A DNA stretch of 64,000 bases. Origin: Aplidium turbinatum. Its lineage: Eukaryota; Chordata; Ascidiacea; Aplousobranchia; Polyclinidae. Below, piece by piece: positions 22,523 to 35,190 of this stretch. The translations under genes were made by a program, and so were the position numbers. Position 1 is the first letter of the stretch. The number at the start of each line of letters is the position of its first letter. The stretch is from assembly GCA_918807975.1 (NCBI GenBank), contig OU964929.1, forward strand, positions 15,455,197 through 15,519,196. Direction: 5' to 3'. The notes under the pieces are model-generated. The model saw nothing but the letters and a program-made list of their open reading frames with translations, did no database searches and was not told the origin of the DNA.

Positions 22523-25500
22523 AGGGGTGTATGGGGGTTTGTGTGAAAGGTAGCACCTCTAGTTCTTCCATTTTCTCATGAGAGTAATGGTAACATTGGT
22601 CCTTCATATAAACCCCAAGTCTCATTTATGGCTCCACGAAGTTGGTAATGCACACCAACGGCCACACCCTGGTAACGGCATAATGCTGGCTAAACTAAAT
22701 GAGGCGCATGTTAGAACAGCTTTAACATGGTAGGGAAGTCAATCCCTTTAAGTGCATAAAGTCTAGAATGGCTGAAAAGGCAGAAGAACCATAAATAGTC
22801 CATGGCTTGGAAGGCATGATAGCAAAACGATGTGACCCGTTTAGGCACACTTTTGACGTTTAGAGTACAGTGGCTGGTCACCTTGGAAAAGATTGGAGCC
22901 TTACCAAGTATATATTCCATAGTAAACAATGCTAGCTATCAAAACGAAAATGAGTCATGGAGACTGATCAGGGCCCCCAGCTGTGAAGTCCCCTAAAAGC
23001 TACAGGGAAGGAGGAACCTCTTCTACGTGCACAGCTGCTCGTGATGATGGCTTATGCCCAAATCCCTCTGGAAGGCATAAGTCTGATGGTAGACTGCTAA
23101 ATACTAGAAAAAGGGCACTCAAAATAGGAACATGGAATGTAAGAACCCTTTATAAAGCAGGTCGATACAAAAATTTAAAACAAGAGATGTCGGTCATGAA
23201 CTTCGATTTAATTGGGATAAGTGAAACTAGATGGATAGGTGATGGTAAAGTGACAGAAGATAGATTTGTTTTTGTATATTCAGGAGGAGAACAGCATATG
23301 TACGGAGTCGGTATGATAATGAAAAAAGAAATAGCTAACTCAGTCATTGGATATTGGCCAATTTCTAACAGAGTTATGATGATTAAATTGTCTGCAGCAC
23401 CATTTAATGTAAATATATTACAAATCTATGCACCAACCCAAGAACATACCGATGAAGAGATTGAGTTGTTTTATGAGTCAATAAAGGATGTACTTAAATA
23501 TACTAAAAGTGGAGAAGTTAATATAGTAATGGGCAATTTTAATGCAATAGTGGGTGATCATCATGAATATCCCACAACTGGTCGTTATGGATTTGGCAAT
23601 TTAAATGAACGTGGAAGAAAGTTGCTGGAATTTTGTAAACTTAATGATTTAGTAATAGCGAACACTCTTTTTCAACATCCTGCTAGGCGGTTGTGTACAT
23701 GGCAAAGTCCAGGTTATCAATTTCGGAATCAAATTGACTATGTTATGATAAACCAGAGGTTCAGAAATGCAGTAAGACAAGTTAAAACGTATCCAGGATG
23801 TGACATAATGTCTGACCACAATCCAGTTGTTATGAAAATCCAAATAAAGCTAAAAAGAGTGAAAAGAACAAATATGTCAGAACATACCGACATGAACATG
23901 CTTAAAAATGAACAATATCGAGAGAAATTCAGTATTACAGTAAACAATAAATTTGAATTATTACAGCAAACAGAAATTCCTCAAGTAATTCCACAAGAAA
24001 CTATAGATAGAAGTTGGAATGAAATTAAAGAAACCTTAAATGATGCAGCTACTAACATTCTACCATCAAAGAGGAAAAATATTAAACAGCCTTGGATTAC
24101 TGAGAAGATACTTGACTTAATGCAACAGAGAAAGAAAAACAAATTCAATAATCACAAGAAATATAAAGCTTTAAATAAGGAAATATCCCAATTATGCAAA
24201 GATGCTAAACAAAGGTGGTGGAAAAATCAATGCAGTGAAATAGAACACCTAGTTTAAGCATCTCATAAGTCACTTGAGTTACACAATAAAGTTAAACAGC
24301 TAACATGTTTGAAGAAAGTTGAACAAGCAAACAGCTGCATCATGGATAGTGGAGGAAAAATGTTATTTCAGGAAGAGGATATAAAGAGTAGATGGGAAGA
24401 GTATGTAACAGAATTATATGATGATGATAGAACATGTATGCCTGAAATTACCAATAATGAAGGAGAAGAAATATTGATATCTGAAGTTGAGAAAGCCATT
24501 CAAGATCTGAAATGTAATAAAGCTGCAGGAAAGGATAACATATATCCAGAAATGCTAAAAGCACTCAATGGCATAAGTTTAAAACGCATACACAAATTAT
24601 GTAATGAAATATATATGACTGGATTTATACCTAAAGAAATGAATAAAACTGTTTTTGTCAGACTACCAAAGAAATCCACAGCAAAGAACTGCAGTGACTT
24701 TAGAACATTAAGTTTGATCAGTCATGTACTGAAAATTTTGTTGAGAATAATTTTATTAAGAAATCGAAAATCTATTGAGAATGAGGTTAGCATGACTCAA
24801 AGTGGATTTATAACTGGTAAAGGAACACGAGAGGGTATACTTAACTTCAGAACAATTTGTGAGAGTTACAATGCAGTAAATAAAGATGTATATGCATGTT
24901 TTATTGATTATTAGAAAGCATTTGATAGAGTTAACCATGAGAAACTGATTCATTGTTTGTCCAATACGTATTGGTATGAATGGCAAAGACTTACGTTTTA
25001 TTATCAATTTGTACTGGAATCAAAAAGCATTTATTCGCATGGAAAAAGATTTGTCTAAAGGAATTGATATCAAGCGTGGAGTACGCCAAGGATGTGTACT
25101 TTCTCCATGTCTTTTTAATTTATATATAGAAATGATTTTTCGATCCATTGATGATATGAGAGGAGTAAAAGTTGGTGGCTTGAATATAACAAATTTACGC
25201 TATGCTGATGATGCTGTTCTGTTGGCTGAATCACAAGAAGATCTTCAAGAAATATTGGACAATGTTAACTCAATTGGTAAAGAATTTAATATGAAAATTA
25301 ACGCTAAAAAGACCAAATCAATGATAATCTCAAAATCACCAGACACTTCAGTACTCCAAATTATAATTGAAAACGAAATTATACAAAAAGTAAAATCTTT
25401 TTCATATCTTGGTCATTTAATAACTGAAGATGGGAGGTGTGACCATGAAATTCTTAGACAGATAGAAATTGCAAGAACTACATTTGGAAAAATGAAAAAT

Positions 25501-25976
25501 ATTTTAACCAATCAACGTTTAAATTTATCAACTCGTCTCAGGATATTAAAATGCTATATCTGGTCGACCCTATTATACAATTCCGAAACTTGGACAATGT
25601 CACAAAAAATGGAGAAACGGATCGATGCCTTCGAGCTCTGGACATACAGGCAAATGTTAAAAATTTCATGGAAACAAAAGATCACTAACGATGAAGTACT
25701 CTCCAAATTCAATTCAAGCAAAATGCTCTTACAAACAGTCAAAAGAAAGTGGAAGTATTTCGGACACACAATAAGGCAAAATTCATTACAAAGATCATTA
25801 ATAGAAGGGAAGATAAACGGTAAAAGAAGTGAAGGCAGACCAAGAATGATTTGGACAACAAACATCACAAAATGGACAAAATTAACTTATGAATGTGCAG
25901 TACGCACAGCTCATGGTCGAGAACAATGGCGCATTGTATCCAACCCTCCATACGAGGAAGGAACAAAATGATGATG
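22523..25976 (+). mobile_element. Full-length-looking RTE/BovB-type LINE
   Basis: Bounded by the direct repeat AGCCTAAGTT (22513-22522 and 25977-25986), a 10-base TSD. The 3' end finishes in ATGATGATG directly after the reading frame, typical of the RTE clade, which has a very short 3' UTR and a short ATG-type repeat tail. About 460 bases of 5' untranslated sequence precede the endonuclease frame. Inserted in a hAT transposon. Confidence 0.9.
22983..25971 (+). pseudogene. RTE-clade endonuclease-reverse transcriptase, broken
   Basis: Apurinic endonuclease domain in the first 424 codons: IGTWNVRTLYKAGR, ISETRW, IYAPTQEH, NQIDYV and MSDHNPV. The reverse transcriptase follows, with KAAGKDNIYPEMLKA, GVRQGCVLSP and the catalytic box RYADDAVLLAES. 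The C-terminal region has DAFELWTYRQML and KYFGHTIRQ, closely like BovB. The frame is interrupted by an in-frame TAA near 24257, an in-frame TAG near 24914 (within FIDY-KAFDRV) and a frameshift before 24976, where the frame resumes with RIGMNGKD. The EN-box residue usually D in GDWNA is N (MGNFNA). Apart from these changes the protein is well preserved, so the copy is fairly young. Confidence 0.92.
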
Positions 25977-26501
25977 AGCCTAAGTTTACAACTTAAAAGA
26001 GGTTTATTTTCTGGAAAATTATACTGAAACACTGATACACGCCTGTAAAGACCACAAAACAACAGCTTATGCAAACGTTAAACAATTTATTCGCCTGCAA
26101 ACTACGCCACTAACTCTATTGCACAGCATTGCAAACAGCGGCTAGTCGTTCACGACTCCAACGTCACGCTCTGTTGGTTTGATATGCAAAAGGTCTATTG
26201 TTACGTAATGAAATGCCATAATTTCCCGATCTAATAAAAAACTGGGTGCACAATTCATGAAAATGGAAAATCAACAAATAAGGTGAAGATAAGAGTAGCG
26301 ATGGCGAAGGCGCAGTACTGTTCAAGACCAAACTGCGACTTGTGAGATCCATAGTAATGCCGGTATTTTTCTAGAAAATTTTAACATTCAGTAACATTTA
26401 CAAATGCTTTGCGACCCACCTAAAATAGCTCCGCGACCCACCGGTTGGGAAGCACTGATCTTGAATGTAACCTCTCAAAGAATATGCAGTCATATCAACA
26501 G

Positions 26502-27382
26502 CAGTGGCGCCGCCAGACTTTCAACAATGGGGGGGGCAAAATATTGACAGGGCAAGACAGTAGCGTAATCAAAAACTTTGAAAGGGGGCGGTGTTGACAG
26601 CCGGCGGGCGAAGCCCGATGGCGTGTTCGCCGAAGGGGACACTTAGCGAAGGGGGGTCTGGGGGGCCTCCCCCAGAAAATTTTGAAAAATTACTTTCAGT
26701 TTGGTGCATTCTGAGAGTATTTTCAACAAAATTGTGGACCATGAATATTTCTGTAAAATGGTGCTGTCCGGTGGCATAGCAAAATGATAAGATCATGTTT
26801 TCTTTGGCATTTTTCGGAAATAAAGCTAAGTCTCTATGTTTTCTTGTTGCTAATTCCAGACTGAGATATTTGAATGTTTGGTATTGGCAAAACTCGCTCT
26901 TTTAATGCAGTTTCATTTAAAATTAGGCAAACTTTGTTTTAGAGACATAGGTTGATTGCTTTTTTTTTTGCGAGATTATTACAGTTTTATTATTTATCAA
27001 TTTTCTCCTTGGTTGATTCAAAAAACGATCTTATTCCGGTAAGTCACTAACTTTTATGCTCTGAAGTCAACCCAAAGTTTAGAAAATGTAACGTCATAGA
27101 GGTCATACATCTTGATGAGTGTCAAACAAAAAGCTTTGAGACAATGAAGTTACTTTAGGCTATTTCTGATATATTCAAGTTTTGTATAACGAATAGCTGT
27201 TTAGATGTTAATCTAGATTGAACAAGCGATCTCAGCAGTTGCAGATGGCTTGCATCCTTGCACAGTTTGACGAGAAATTACATCATAGGCTAAAATTTTT
27301 CTTGTAAACAATGTATTAACATCCGTAAATTCAATTTGAAAGGTTGAAACCCCCGAACCCCCCTCCCTTGGCTACGCCACTG
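26502..27382. mobile_element. hAT-like non-autonomous element with CAGTGGCG ends
   Basis: Left end CAGTGGCGCCGCC, right end GGCTACGCCACTG. G-rich tracts lie inside both ends (GGGGGGGG on the left, CCCCCGAACCCCCC on the right). No clear TSD. The interior around 26820-26945 is repeated at 42455-42590, inside the giant palindrome. Confidence 0.65.
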
Positions 27383-27932
27383 GTGCAAGACATGCAAGAC
27401 AGTGGTAGGCTATATTGTTTAATTTCTCTTGTTTTCTACCAGGGCTGGAAAAAATGTTTAGCTTCCCGGGAATCTGTTTTTTAGTGAAAGAATTTCCCGC
27501 GGCTTACAATCACGATAATGAGAACCTTATATTTTACTGATCTCCGGAGCTGACGTAAACCTTAAAAGTCATGTCGACATATTCTTGATGCCCCCCTTAT
27601 CGAAAATTGTTCTTTGTAATACGGCTTTGAAGGAGGATTACGACTATGAACAAAAGAATAAACTTTAAACTTCATTTTGAATTGAAAAGACATGACGTAA
27701 TGTCTTCCAACCTTAGTTATATATTTTTTCATTACGTAACGTCTTGTAGGAATAAAATGAAAATCAGTATGATCACTCAAAATGAAAGCAATGGGACTAC
27801 GAATCCTCACTGAACCAATCAATCAATGGTCTTGTTGCACCGAAGATGACAACCTTATATTTTACGGGTGGCGCCGATATCGTCCCCTGCCGATATCGTC
27901 CCACCGATATCGTCCCCTCATTTATCGGTATG

Positions 27933-28099
27933 CGCAATTATTTACGCCGCCAGAAAAAGCGTCACATGCGGCGGGCTGTTGGATTTCAACTCGAGCGTTA
28001 ATGCCGATATCGTCTCTCAACGAGATTCGCAATTATTTACGCCGCCAAATAAAGCTTTATATGCGGCGGGCTGTTGGATTTCAGCTGGAGCGTTAATGC
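27933..28099 (+). repeat. Two-copy tandem duplication, about 96-bp period
   Basis: 27933-28003 and 28029-28099 share GCAATTATTTACGCCGCC, ATGCGGCGGGCTGTTGGATT and AGCGTTAATGC in order. Preceded at 27875-27930 by three CGATATCGTCCC words, a motif that returns at 32370-32410 and 36180-36217. Confidence 0.7.
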
Positions 28100-30160
28100 T
28101 CATGTGTACCAACGACGACGTTTCCTTTTGTCGGTGATTTTTTTCAGATACTTGCTAGGCTGGGTTAAGATCATTTTGTTTGTGATGAGAGCACAGTATA
28201 CGCTTACTGCACCACCAAGTATAGGCTATAAATTTGTTTACTTTCATTCCGGGACTTTCATTTAATTGTGTGTCTGAAAATACGCTATCGTGTAATAAGC
28301 CAAATAGCCTACAAAAAAGTATGCTTTAAATGGTGATCAAGACATGAAAATAGCCCAGCCTAGTCTAAGCTACCGGTAGCCTACTGGGCTTAAGGCTGGC
28401 CTGGGCTATATCTCTGATAGCGTGTAGGCTACAAACAATCTTTTCTGTAAAGCCACACCAAATTCACAAATCAAACATCCAAATAGGCTACACTAAATTT
28501 CTCTTTTCAAATTATAACAAATCCAGTTTTGTATTAAATAAAAAAAATCCTAAACTACAGGCCTACAGAAAAATCAAGCTAATTAGCCTACTTTTGCTTG
28601 GTGTTGGTCTGCATTTAGGTAAGATAAAAAGCAGACTAGTTTTGGCATAAAAGATTAATTATTGTTGTTTAAATGTGCAAATTGGTGCCAATGAAATGGC
28701 CCTTCAGGTAGGCTATTAAGTGCTTCTCCAAATAAAAACACTGTCACGCAGTTGGTGGTTTGGCTTTTTGATAGTCACACTACGTTGCCCAGACAATACA
28801 AATGGTCACCCATAGCGCAGTGAAATTCGGAAACCACAGTTCGAAGCAGTGGCGGCCAGTGGTGTAGCTACCTGTAGCGGACGCTGCTTTCAGCATATCC
28901 ACCCATACACAGCCATCAGTGGGATGGCAACATTCCTGGGCGAAGTCGGCAAGGAATGATAGGACACGAGGTCGACTACGCTGCTGTATTGTTGCTAATT
29001 CAAACTCAGAAGATCGATGCTTGCTCACAACGTAATTGTTTATAGGTTTTAATCTTCGATCCAGCAACACAGAAAGTAAAGGAAAACACCAGAATCATTA
29101 AAGCCCCACCACCAACAACTGGATACGAAATGTTGTCGCTGCTACATTATTAACAATAAACTGATCCAAACGTCATCCTGGCAGTGCCAAAAATATAGAA
29201 ACAGTAGCAACAACGAAACTGATATATTGCTTTAGAATTACCAAGACTGATTTCTTGATACTGGTTTTAAGTTCTGATTTTAGATATTGCATTCAACTGA
29301 TTTTCATATTGAAAGAACCGACTTTTCATATTGAACAAAAATTCAACAAACTGATTTTACATATTGCAAAACTCGACAAAAGACTGATAACTCTGATTTT
29401 TCATAGCGCAAAACTTAACACACTCTGATTTAGAATCATGAGCTAAACTTCTTTAAGAAGGTTCTAGTGTGGGATTGCGAGTTTTACATACGATCACACA
29501 ACGCAACATGACTGCAAATCTACATAACGATGAACCAAGGTAGGAATTCGGCATAGTGAAGTTGATTACTGAAGTTGCATTCCCGATTACTGGATTGAAT
29601 TCCCGAGACGTGCAGTTACGCGCTCAAGGCGGAGCCTTCTGAACAAATCTAGTGACGTGTACGTGTGACGTCAGAGATGACAGAGCTCTCTAGCGCTACA
29701 TACCCATTGGATCTTGTTGCTAAATCCAGGGGCGGCATGTTGCTGGAGGGTGGCAAAATGTGATAATGTTTTAAACGAACAAAGACAGTCACCTTAATTT
29801 ATTCTCAGACTTAAACGGCCTAAGTTAACACTGATCTAAGTGCAGCCAAAAAATTACACAAGTTATGCCTCTAATCTAAACTACTTTGCAACTTTTTTAG
29901 ATTGTGACTCATTGAAAATGAAAAATAAATTGAATTGAATTAGGCTATGTGATATTTGTGACTGTATAATGATACTCATGCTGTTGAAGTCATAATAGAA
30001 TGTCGGTTGTAACTTGTGAGCTATAACAATGCTCTGTCAATTTAGCTTCGGTAGTTAAGTTTAGATAAGTTTTCATTTATTTCACTTTCTCGAAGAGACA
30101 GGAAGAGACCGTGAGGTCATCGAGTTAACTGTCACCTTTACCATCTGTCTGTGGTAGATT
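28100..30160. other. Unassigned accessory stretch
   Basis: No gene recognised. A CAGTGGCGGCCAGTGG word at about 28854 looks like a hAT end, but no partner was found. A degenerate run of CTGATTTT(T/A)CATA words lies at 29240-29430. At 29925-29940 a tail AAATAAATTGAATTGAATT resembles the 3' end of a plus-strand LINE or SINE. Confidence 0.35.
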
Positions 30161-30180
30161 GATGGGATTCCTTCAAATTC

Positions 30181-30363
30181 ATGTGTGACCTCACCGTTGC
30201 CGTTTATATCGCAAGCTGTGAAAGAAGTTTTTTAAAACCTAAGTTGATGAAATCTTACTTGAGATCGACTATGGGAGAAAGCAGGCTATCTGCGCTAGCA
30301 ATAGGGCTACTGTTTATTGAAAGTGATTTAATCGAGACATTATCTTTTGACCTGACGATATAA
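30181..30363 (+). pseudogene. hAT transposase C-terminal (dimerisation) remnant
   Basis: The 60-residue frame reads ASCERSFLKPKLMKSYLRST and GESRLSALAIGLLFIESD. This matches the conserved hAT C-terminal region CERSFSKLKLIKSYLRST...RLSALAIL of the ZMYM/TTF group. The rest of the transposase is not recognised upstream, so this is a fragment. Confidence 0.8.
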
Positions 30364-30559
30364 TTTATGGATTTGCTTCAATGAGAGCTAGACGTATTGA
30401 ATTTTGAACTTTAAATAAAATTTAACAAACACTGCTTTAATTCTTCTATGCATTGAGGAGCAACGCATTCTGCGATGGATAGCCTACAGTGCTATATAAA
30501 AACAAATATTATTATTATTATGTGGAATTTTAATCAGCTCTTACGACGGTGTTAAAGGA

Positions 30560-31290
30560 GGGCGGCATTTCTACAACAGGCGTAAGCAAAGGCCAAGGGA
30601 TCCAGATTCTAAACTTTTCGATTTGTTAGTCGAACACATTACTAGACGACTTTCTTTTGAACCAACAATGACGTTGAGGGATGGCATAACAAACTGAAGC
30701 GGAAATGCCGACCCGCAAGCACATCGTTTTATTTGTTGGTTTCTATTTTGCACCACGAATCCTTGAAAGTTCCCTAAGGTTTAGAATCACTTAATCAAGG
30801 AAAACTAAAGAGGCGGCAGAGAAAAGTATACTTACACTTGCACAAGCGTGTATTCCACTACTGGAATCAGTACAAACGTGGTGAAAAAAGTGCAAAACAG
30901 CTTTTATCTGCTTGGCATTTCCTGAAGGTGGGGGGGTATTTCATCAAGATCTTGCTCCATGCCATACATCCAGGCAAATGAAGAGAGTTTTTCATCAACT
31001 TAAGATAAACGTTCTAGATTAGCCTGGAAACTCTCCTGACCTCAACCTTATAAAAAACCTTGGGTCAATTTTGAAATCTCTTTTGCAAAACTCGATTGAA
31101 CCACAAAAACCAAACCCATAAAGGCCATTATTCAAGTATGGTATAGAGACCCGGAAATTCAACAAAAAAAAAAATACAAAAAGCTTGTTGAATCGATGCC
31201 AATTAAAGCGTGTGAAAGAGGTCCTGAAGAATTGAGGTGGTCACACAAGTTATTAATACCGGGTTTTGAAATGTATTGTGTGAAATAAAT
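30560..31290 (+). pseudogene. Tc1/mariner transposase relic
   Basis: A decayed Tc1-like gene. The C-terminal part at about 30945-31260 translates in pieces as HQDLAPCHTSRQMKRVF, PGNSPDLNLIKNLGSILKSL and SMPIKACERG. The second catalytic Asp is present in HQD, but the third acid position (family PIENLW) reads LIKN, with Lys for Glu. In-frame stops are present (for example after INVLD, where Trp is expected) and the N-terminal part around 30590-30700 is recognisable only in fragments. Terminal repeats were not found. Confidence 0.75.
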
Positions 31291-31484
31291 AATAAAAACG
31301 TTGACTAACTAAAATTGTAGCCTATGCTTTTTCCTGCTTGAGTCAATCAAAATGGACACGACTGTACCAGCACGTTAACGAACGAGAAAAGGTGGCAAAA
31401 CCTTGAAAGGTTTAAAACGTGCCAAAAAGTTGACGTTTTTTGGCTGTTTCTGTGCTTTTTACTCTTATAGCCTAGGCCTACTAG

Positions 31485-31768
31485 CAGGCGCGAATCTAAG
31501 AGTTTTTTTCGGGGGGGGCCAAAAAATTTGAAAATCAATTAAAAAGAAAGAAAAAGCTAAACAGATATGAACAATGATACTACGGCATATACGATATGCT
31601 AGAAAATAGACATTAAAACAATCATTTTCATCAATTGTGATGCCGAGGGACTAATATCAGCTGTTTAGAAGCATATCAAACCATTTGATGCGGAAACATA
31701 CAATTTTTCACAAAATTTCGGGGGGGGCCCGGGCCCCCTGGCCCCCCCCCCCCATAAATCCGCGCCTG
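31485..31768. mobile_element. 284-bp MITE with CAGGCGCG ends and exact TSD
   Basis: Left end CAGGCGCGAATCTA, right end AAATCCGCGCCTG. Exact 8-bp TSD CCTACTAG at 31477-31484 and 31769-31776. Long G and C runs just inside the ends. hAT-like, no coding capacity. Confidence 0.9.
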
Positions 31769-33839
31769 CCTACTAGGATAAATATATGTGCTTTCAGTGG
31801 GTTACGTTGGACTTCTCAAAATAAATGTTCACGAAAACAAACTTAATGGTGACTAGAGGAACATGATTGATTGATTTTATTTCGTTGTAGGTAAATATAG
31901 TACAATAAATACAACAATAAAAAAGGAATTTCCAGCAACGGGAATCTGCGAAGAGACCATGGGTCTTCGAGTCAAGCAGATACCCCATGAAATATATATT
32001 CCTCGGACAAAAGAGCAGTGCAAAATTCATTAGTAGTCAGCACGCAGCACAAAGCAAGGCTATATTGAAATAAACGTTAAGTTTTTAATGTTGCCAGATA
32101 GCCTAACATCAAATCAACTTGTTCGATCCTACTCCTGCTTTGAAAAAAATTCTAATCACACTTTCATTTGGCTTTTCATTGCAGCCCGACTTCAAAAATA
32201 CGTCTGGTATCTCAAGCGCCAGTGTTTTCTCTTCGCTTTCTTCCTTGCTTAGAACTATTTAGAAGCTATACATTTGAATACAATAAAGGGAATTTCTAAT
32301 ATGGGGGATTCTTACCTACATTGTTAAATAGGCGAAAGCTGAGCTTTTGGCAACACTGCTCTCAAGAGACGATATCGACATGGGGACGACATCGACCTGG
32401 GACGATATCGGTGGGACCATAGACTTTACATACGTAGACGAGAAACTGCAAAAAAAGAAAAAGGCGATTTTAATGCAACAAACCAAAGCCGCGTTAAAAT
32501 CATGTGTCTGCCTTGCCACGCATGACTGGATCTAACTGGCTTTCCATTAGCAAAACAGAAAATGACACTTTCTTACAATTTCAAACTTCTGGAAGCGGAA
32601 GCTTCATGCTTATTGCTTATACAGGAATAGCAATGGCAGTGTCTGGTGAAAACCTATTCCTTTCTGATGAAGATTGGGAAATACACGTGGAGGTAATAAT
32701 GGAGCACAGTTTCTATATTAATAATATAATATAGTAATAACTAATATAGTGATTGTGAATGGAGACCGTGTTTCGGACAGTAAAATATTTCAGCGGAACT
32801 TTTACTAGTAATACTTCAACTCTATCGTTGATATAGTTTGTCTAAAATCTATGGTTTAACATGTTAATCTACTTCAACAGAGACTGTTTGTTGTGGTTCT
32901 CTTTACAACTGCCTATTTTGGAGCCAGGGATTGTTTGGAGCTGCGTAAAGGTCTGTGACCCAGACTTTTGCCGCTCATACCGACTTCCGCCCGTAAGCTT
33001 CATGTTTTAAAAGTTATGAGATAGTTTTTTGTGACTTTGATTACAAAGCTTTAAGTTTTAGTCCTAATACATCGGTAGGCTATACACCAACCAGATACCA
33101 CTCGAATGCTTTATCGGAAATAGGCTACTGTAATTCAACGTGGATCGTGCCTAGCAGTTGCAGCAGGATTGGCAAAGAAGTCTTCCGACCTTACTCCAAA
33201 AGCTATTGAAGTCATGACTTCCATTTACGACGGTAAGTTGTAGGCTAATTTTATGACAACAATCGATTTAAGAACAACCAACTAGTGAAGAATGTTGCAT
33301 GCTTTTTTTAATTTTTCATCTTTATCCTCCATTTATGGGAAAACGGCGGAGGCGTTATGCATAGGACCATTTGATCCAGACCTGCTTGGGAGTTTCCACA
33401 TTCAACTTTCCGATTTCATCTGAAGTTTGATCTTGTCAAATAGTGCTACTACCGAGATTTTAATTCAGTTCAGCCCCCTTAGAGAGTGTGCAATGTGCAT
33501 GATAAAAGAAATATTGTTACTTTTTGTAAGAGCGGTAAGAGTAAGGCTTTTGGTCGGCTGATTTTTGATAAAGTAAAATGTATTCCTGTTTTACAGATAT
33601 AGGTTAGAGTAGCTAACATTGAGATGGTTGTGCTTTTTTTTTCAGAGTTTTTGAAAAGTCGTGATGAAGGGCGATTGATAGGCTACGGCTATTTTCTCAA
33701 GACGCTAAGCGGTTGTCCTGTGAAATTAGTCTTTCGATAGGCGAGCTCCTAAAATGTTTAGATGTCATTCCAATAATTTTTTGCGAACGGAAGAATGAAG
33801 CTGCTGCCAGCAATCTTCAGACATTGTTATCAGTGACGA

Positions 33840-34290
33840 GGATAAAAAAACAGTGAAGTATATTGGAGGTTATATAATAAAAAATCTGCTACGCAAATCT
33901 TGGAACAAGGAAACAAAAAAATCTTTTTTGCAAAGGTGCGTTAAAAAAGTTCGGATTCTTCACTGCTCGAAATAACGGACCTCCTTCTTCGCATATTGAT
34001 TGCTTTGGAAAAAGCCTTTCGAAAGAGCAAGTCGTTCGCTGGTATCGATTTAAATAGGCCTATTATGAACGAGTGTCTGGCATCGCCACATGTCCAAGCA
34101 CATATACAAAAAATGTGTGTAGGCCTACATATGGATCTTGAAGATACCAGGCCATGCGTCTCGTGCGTCCACAGAATTGCTCGCTTATTTTTTTAAATTA
34201 GGGGCCATCGTTTTGCTAAGTCATTAGCAGAAAATGCCACAGCAAAGAACAGTAAGTCTCTTCGCAACTCTTTGAAAAAGCTGTAACTTG
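33840..34290 (+). pseudogene. Transposase-like fragments, plus strand
   Basis: Frames here read KKTVKYIGGYIIKNLLRKS, then ILIALEKAF, then RIARLFFKLRGHRFAKSLAE. The YIGGYI..KLL and HRFAK words recall the C-terminal half of P/THAP9-like transposases. At about 33125-33230 an exon-like piece (LAVAAGLAKKSSDLTPKAIE) ends at a GGTAAG donor. Frames are discontinuous; the family assignment is tentative. Confidence 0.45.
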
Positions 34291-34615
34291 CTATTGAACT
34301 CTGTACCGTAAGTGATTCGTTTTTTCTATTTGTGTTCTGTGCCGTATTCTTATTTGTTGGCTGTGATTGTTGTATTTTATCTGTTATTCGGCTTGCCTTT
34401 TTAAGTCATGTGTTATTTCTCTTATGACCTTACACTAGAGTAGAGGACGAATTGCTTTCTTTTCGCTTATTGAATACAAGTATTTCCAGTTAGCCTATTT
34501 GTTGTTTTTTTTTTTCCAAAAAGAATATCAATCAATAATAATTCATTCGCAGAAACTCAACATTAACATTATCATAAAACACTAGGCAGTCACAAGCAAA
34601 TTTAAAAATGGACCA

Positions 34616-35190
34616 CTACTCTTTCCGGCGTTTCTTGAAAGGTGGACTAACTGCACAACCGTGATGTAATTCGCGCTTTAACACAATGGTGTTGTTTCGG
34701 TATCCAAACTCATGAATATTGGGATTTTGGTGCCTTCTCCCCAACGCTCTTTGGTGACCAAAGTAGGCTTCGAGGCTGTCTTGAGATATTCGCCTTGTCA
34801 CCAAACGCACCTAACGTCACTTAAGTCACCTAACGCAATATGAATATTTAACATACCGATAGGCCTACTGTCTGTAAACCTACCGATTTTTCAATTGATA
34901 CCAGCAATCAATGATGAAATTCAATAGAACTTACTCAAGATGAAATCACAAGTTTTGAAATGCTTCTCGCAAATTCCACATTGCCCACGATGAATTTGAG
35001 AGTTTATGTTATCTTCTTTTGCATTTGAATTTCGATATGATAATACCAAACGATTAAGCAATTCTTGATGTTGGTATTCATCAGTGTCTTTCTTCAAAAA
35101 CTTTAAACTTTTCACTTGCTTAATGTAAACATAGTGTTCCTTTTTATACCTGGTAGAACATCCAGGAACACAACAGAAACTTGGAGCCAT
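34616..35190 (-). pseudogene. THAP-domain P-element transposase remnant
   Basis: The minus-strand frame at 35190-34921 starts MAPSFCCVPGCSTRY and later has QCGICEKHF, giving the C2CH zinc arrangement and spacing of a THAP DNA-binding domain. The frame at 34810-34616 holds RRISQDSLEAYFGHQRALG and NPNIHEFGYRNNTI, matching the C-terminal conserved block of P-element/THAP9-like transposases (SQDxLExFFG). The long central catalytic part is absent between them, so this is an internally deleted gene, or exons joined by splicing are missing. Confidence 0.75.

Larger units (their letters stand above)
21027..26457. mobile_element. hAT element split by an RTE-type LINE
   Basis: Left end CAGCGCTTCCCAACC, right end GGTTGGGAAGCACTG. 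Subterminal GCGACCCAC words occur inside both ends. Flanks ATCTGGTT and ATCTTGAA agree at 5 of 8 positions, compatible with an aged TSD. Removing the LINE (22523-25976) leaves a non-autonomous hAT of about 2.0 kb. The non-LINE parts contain no transposase that I recognise. Confidence 0.8.

Noticed and set aside
22312-22929. Minus-strand open frames upstream of the LINE coding region
   Set aside because: They lie in hAT flank and in the LINE 5' untranslated region on the opposite strand and resemble nothing.
26502-27382. TSD for the CAGTGGCG element
   Set aside because: The flanking 8-mers do not match, so I give no TSD and lower the confidence.
28780-29070. 96-codon minus-strand open frame
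   Set aside because: Contains a hAT-end-like word (CAGTGGCGGCC) and no domain; likely chance frame in repeat-derived DNA.
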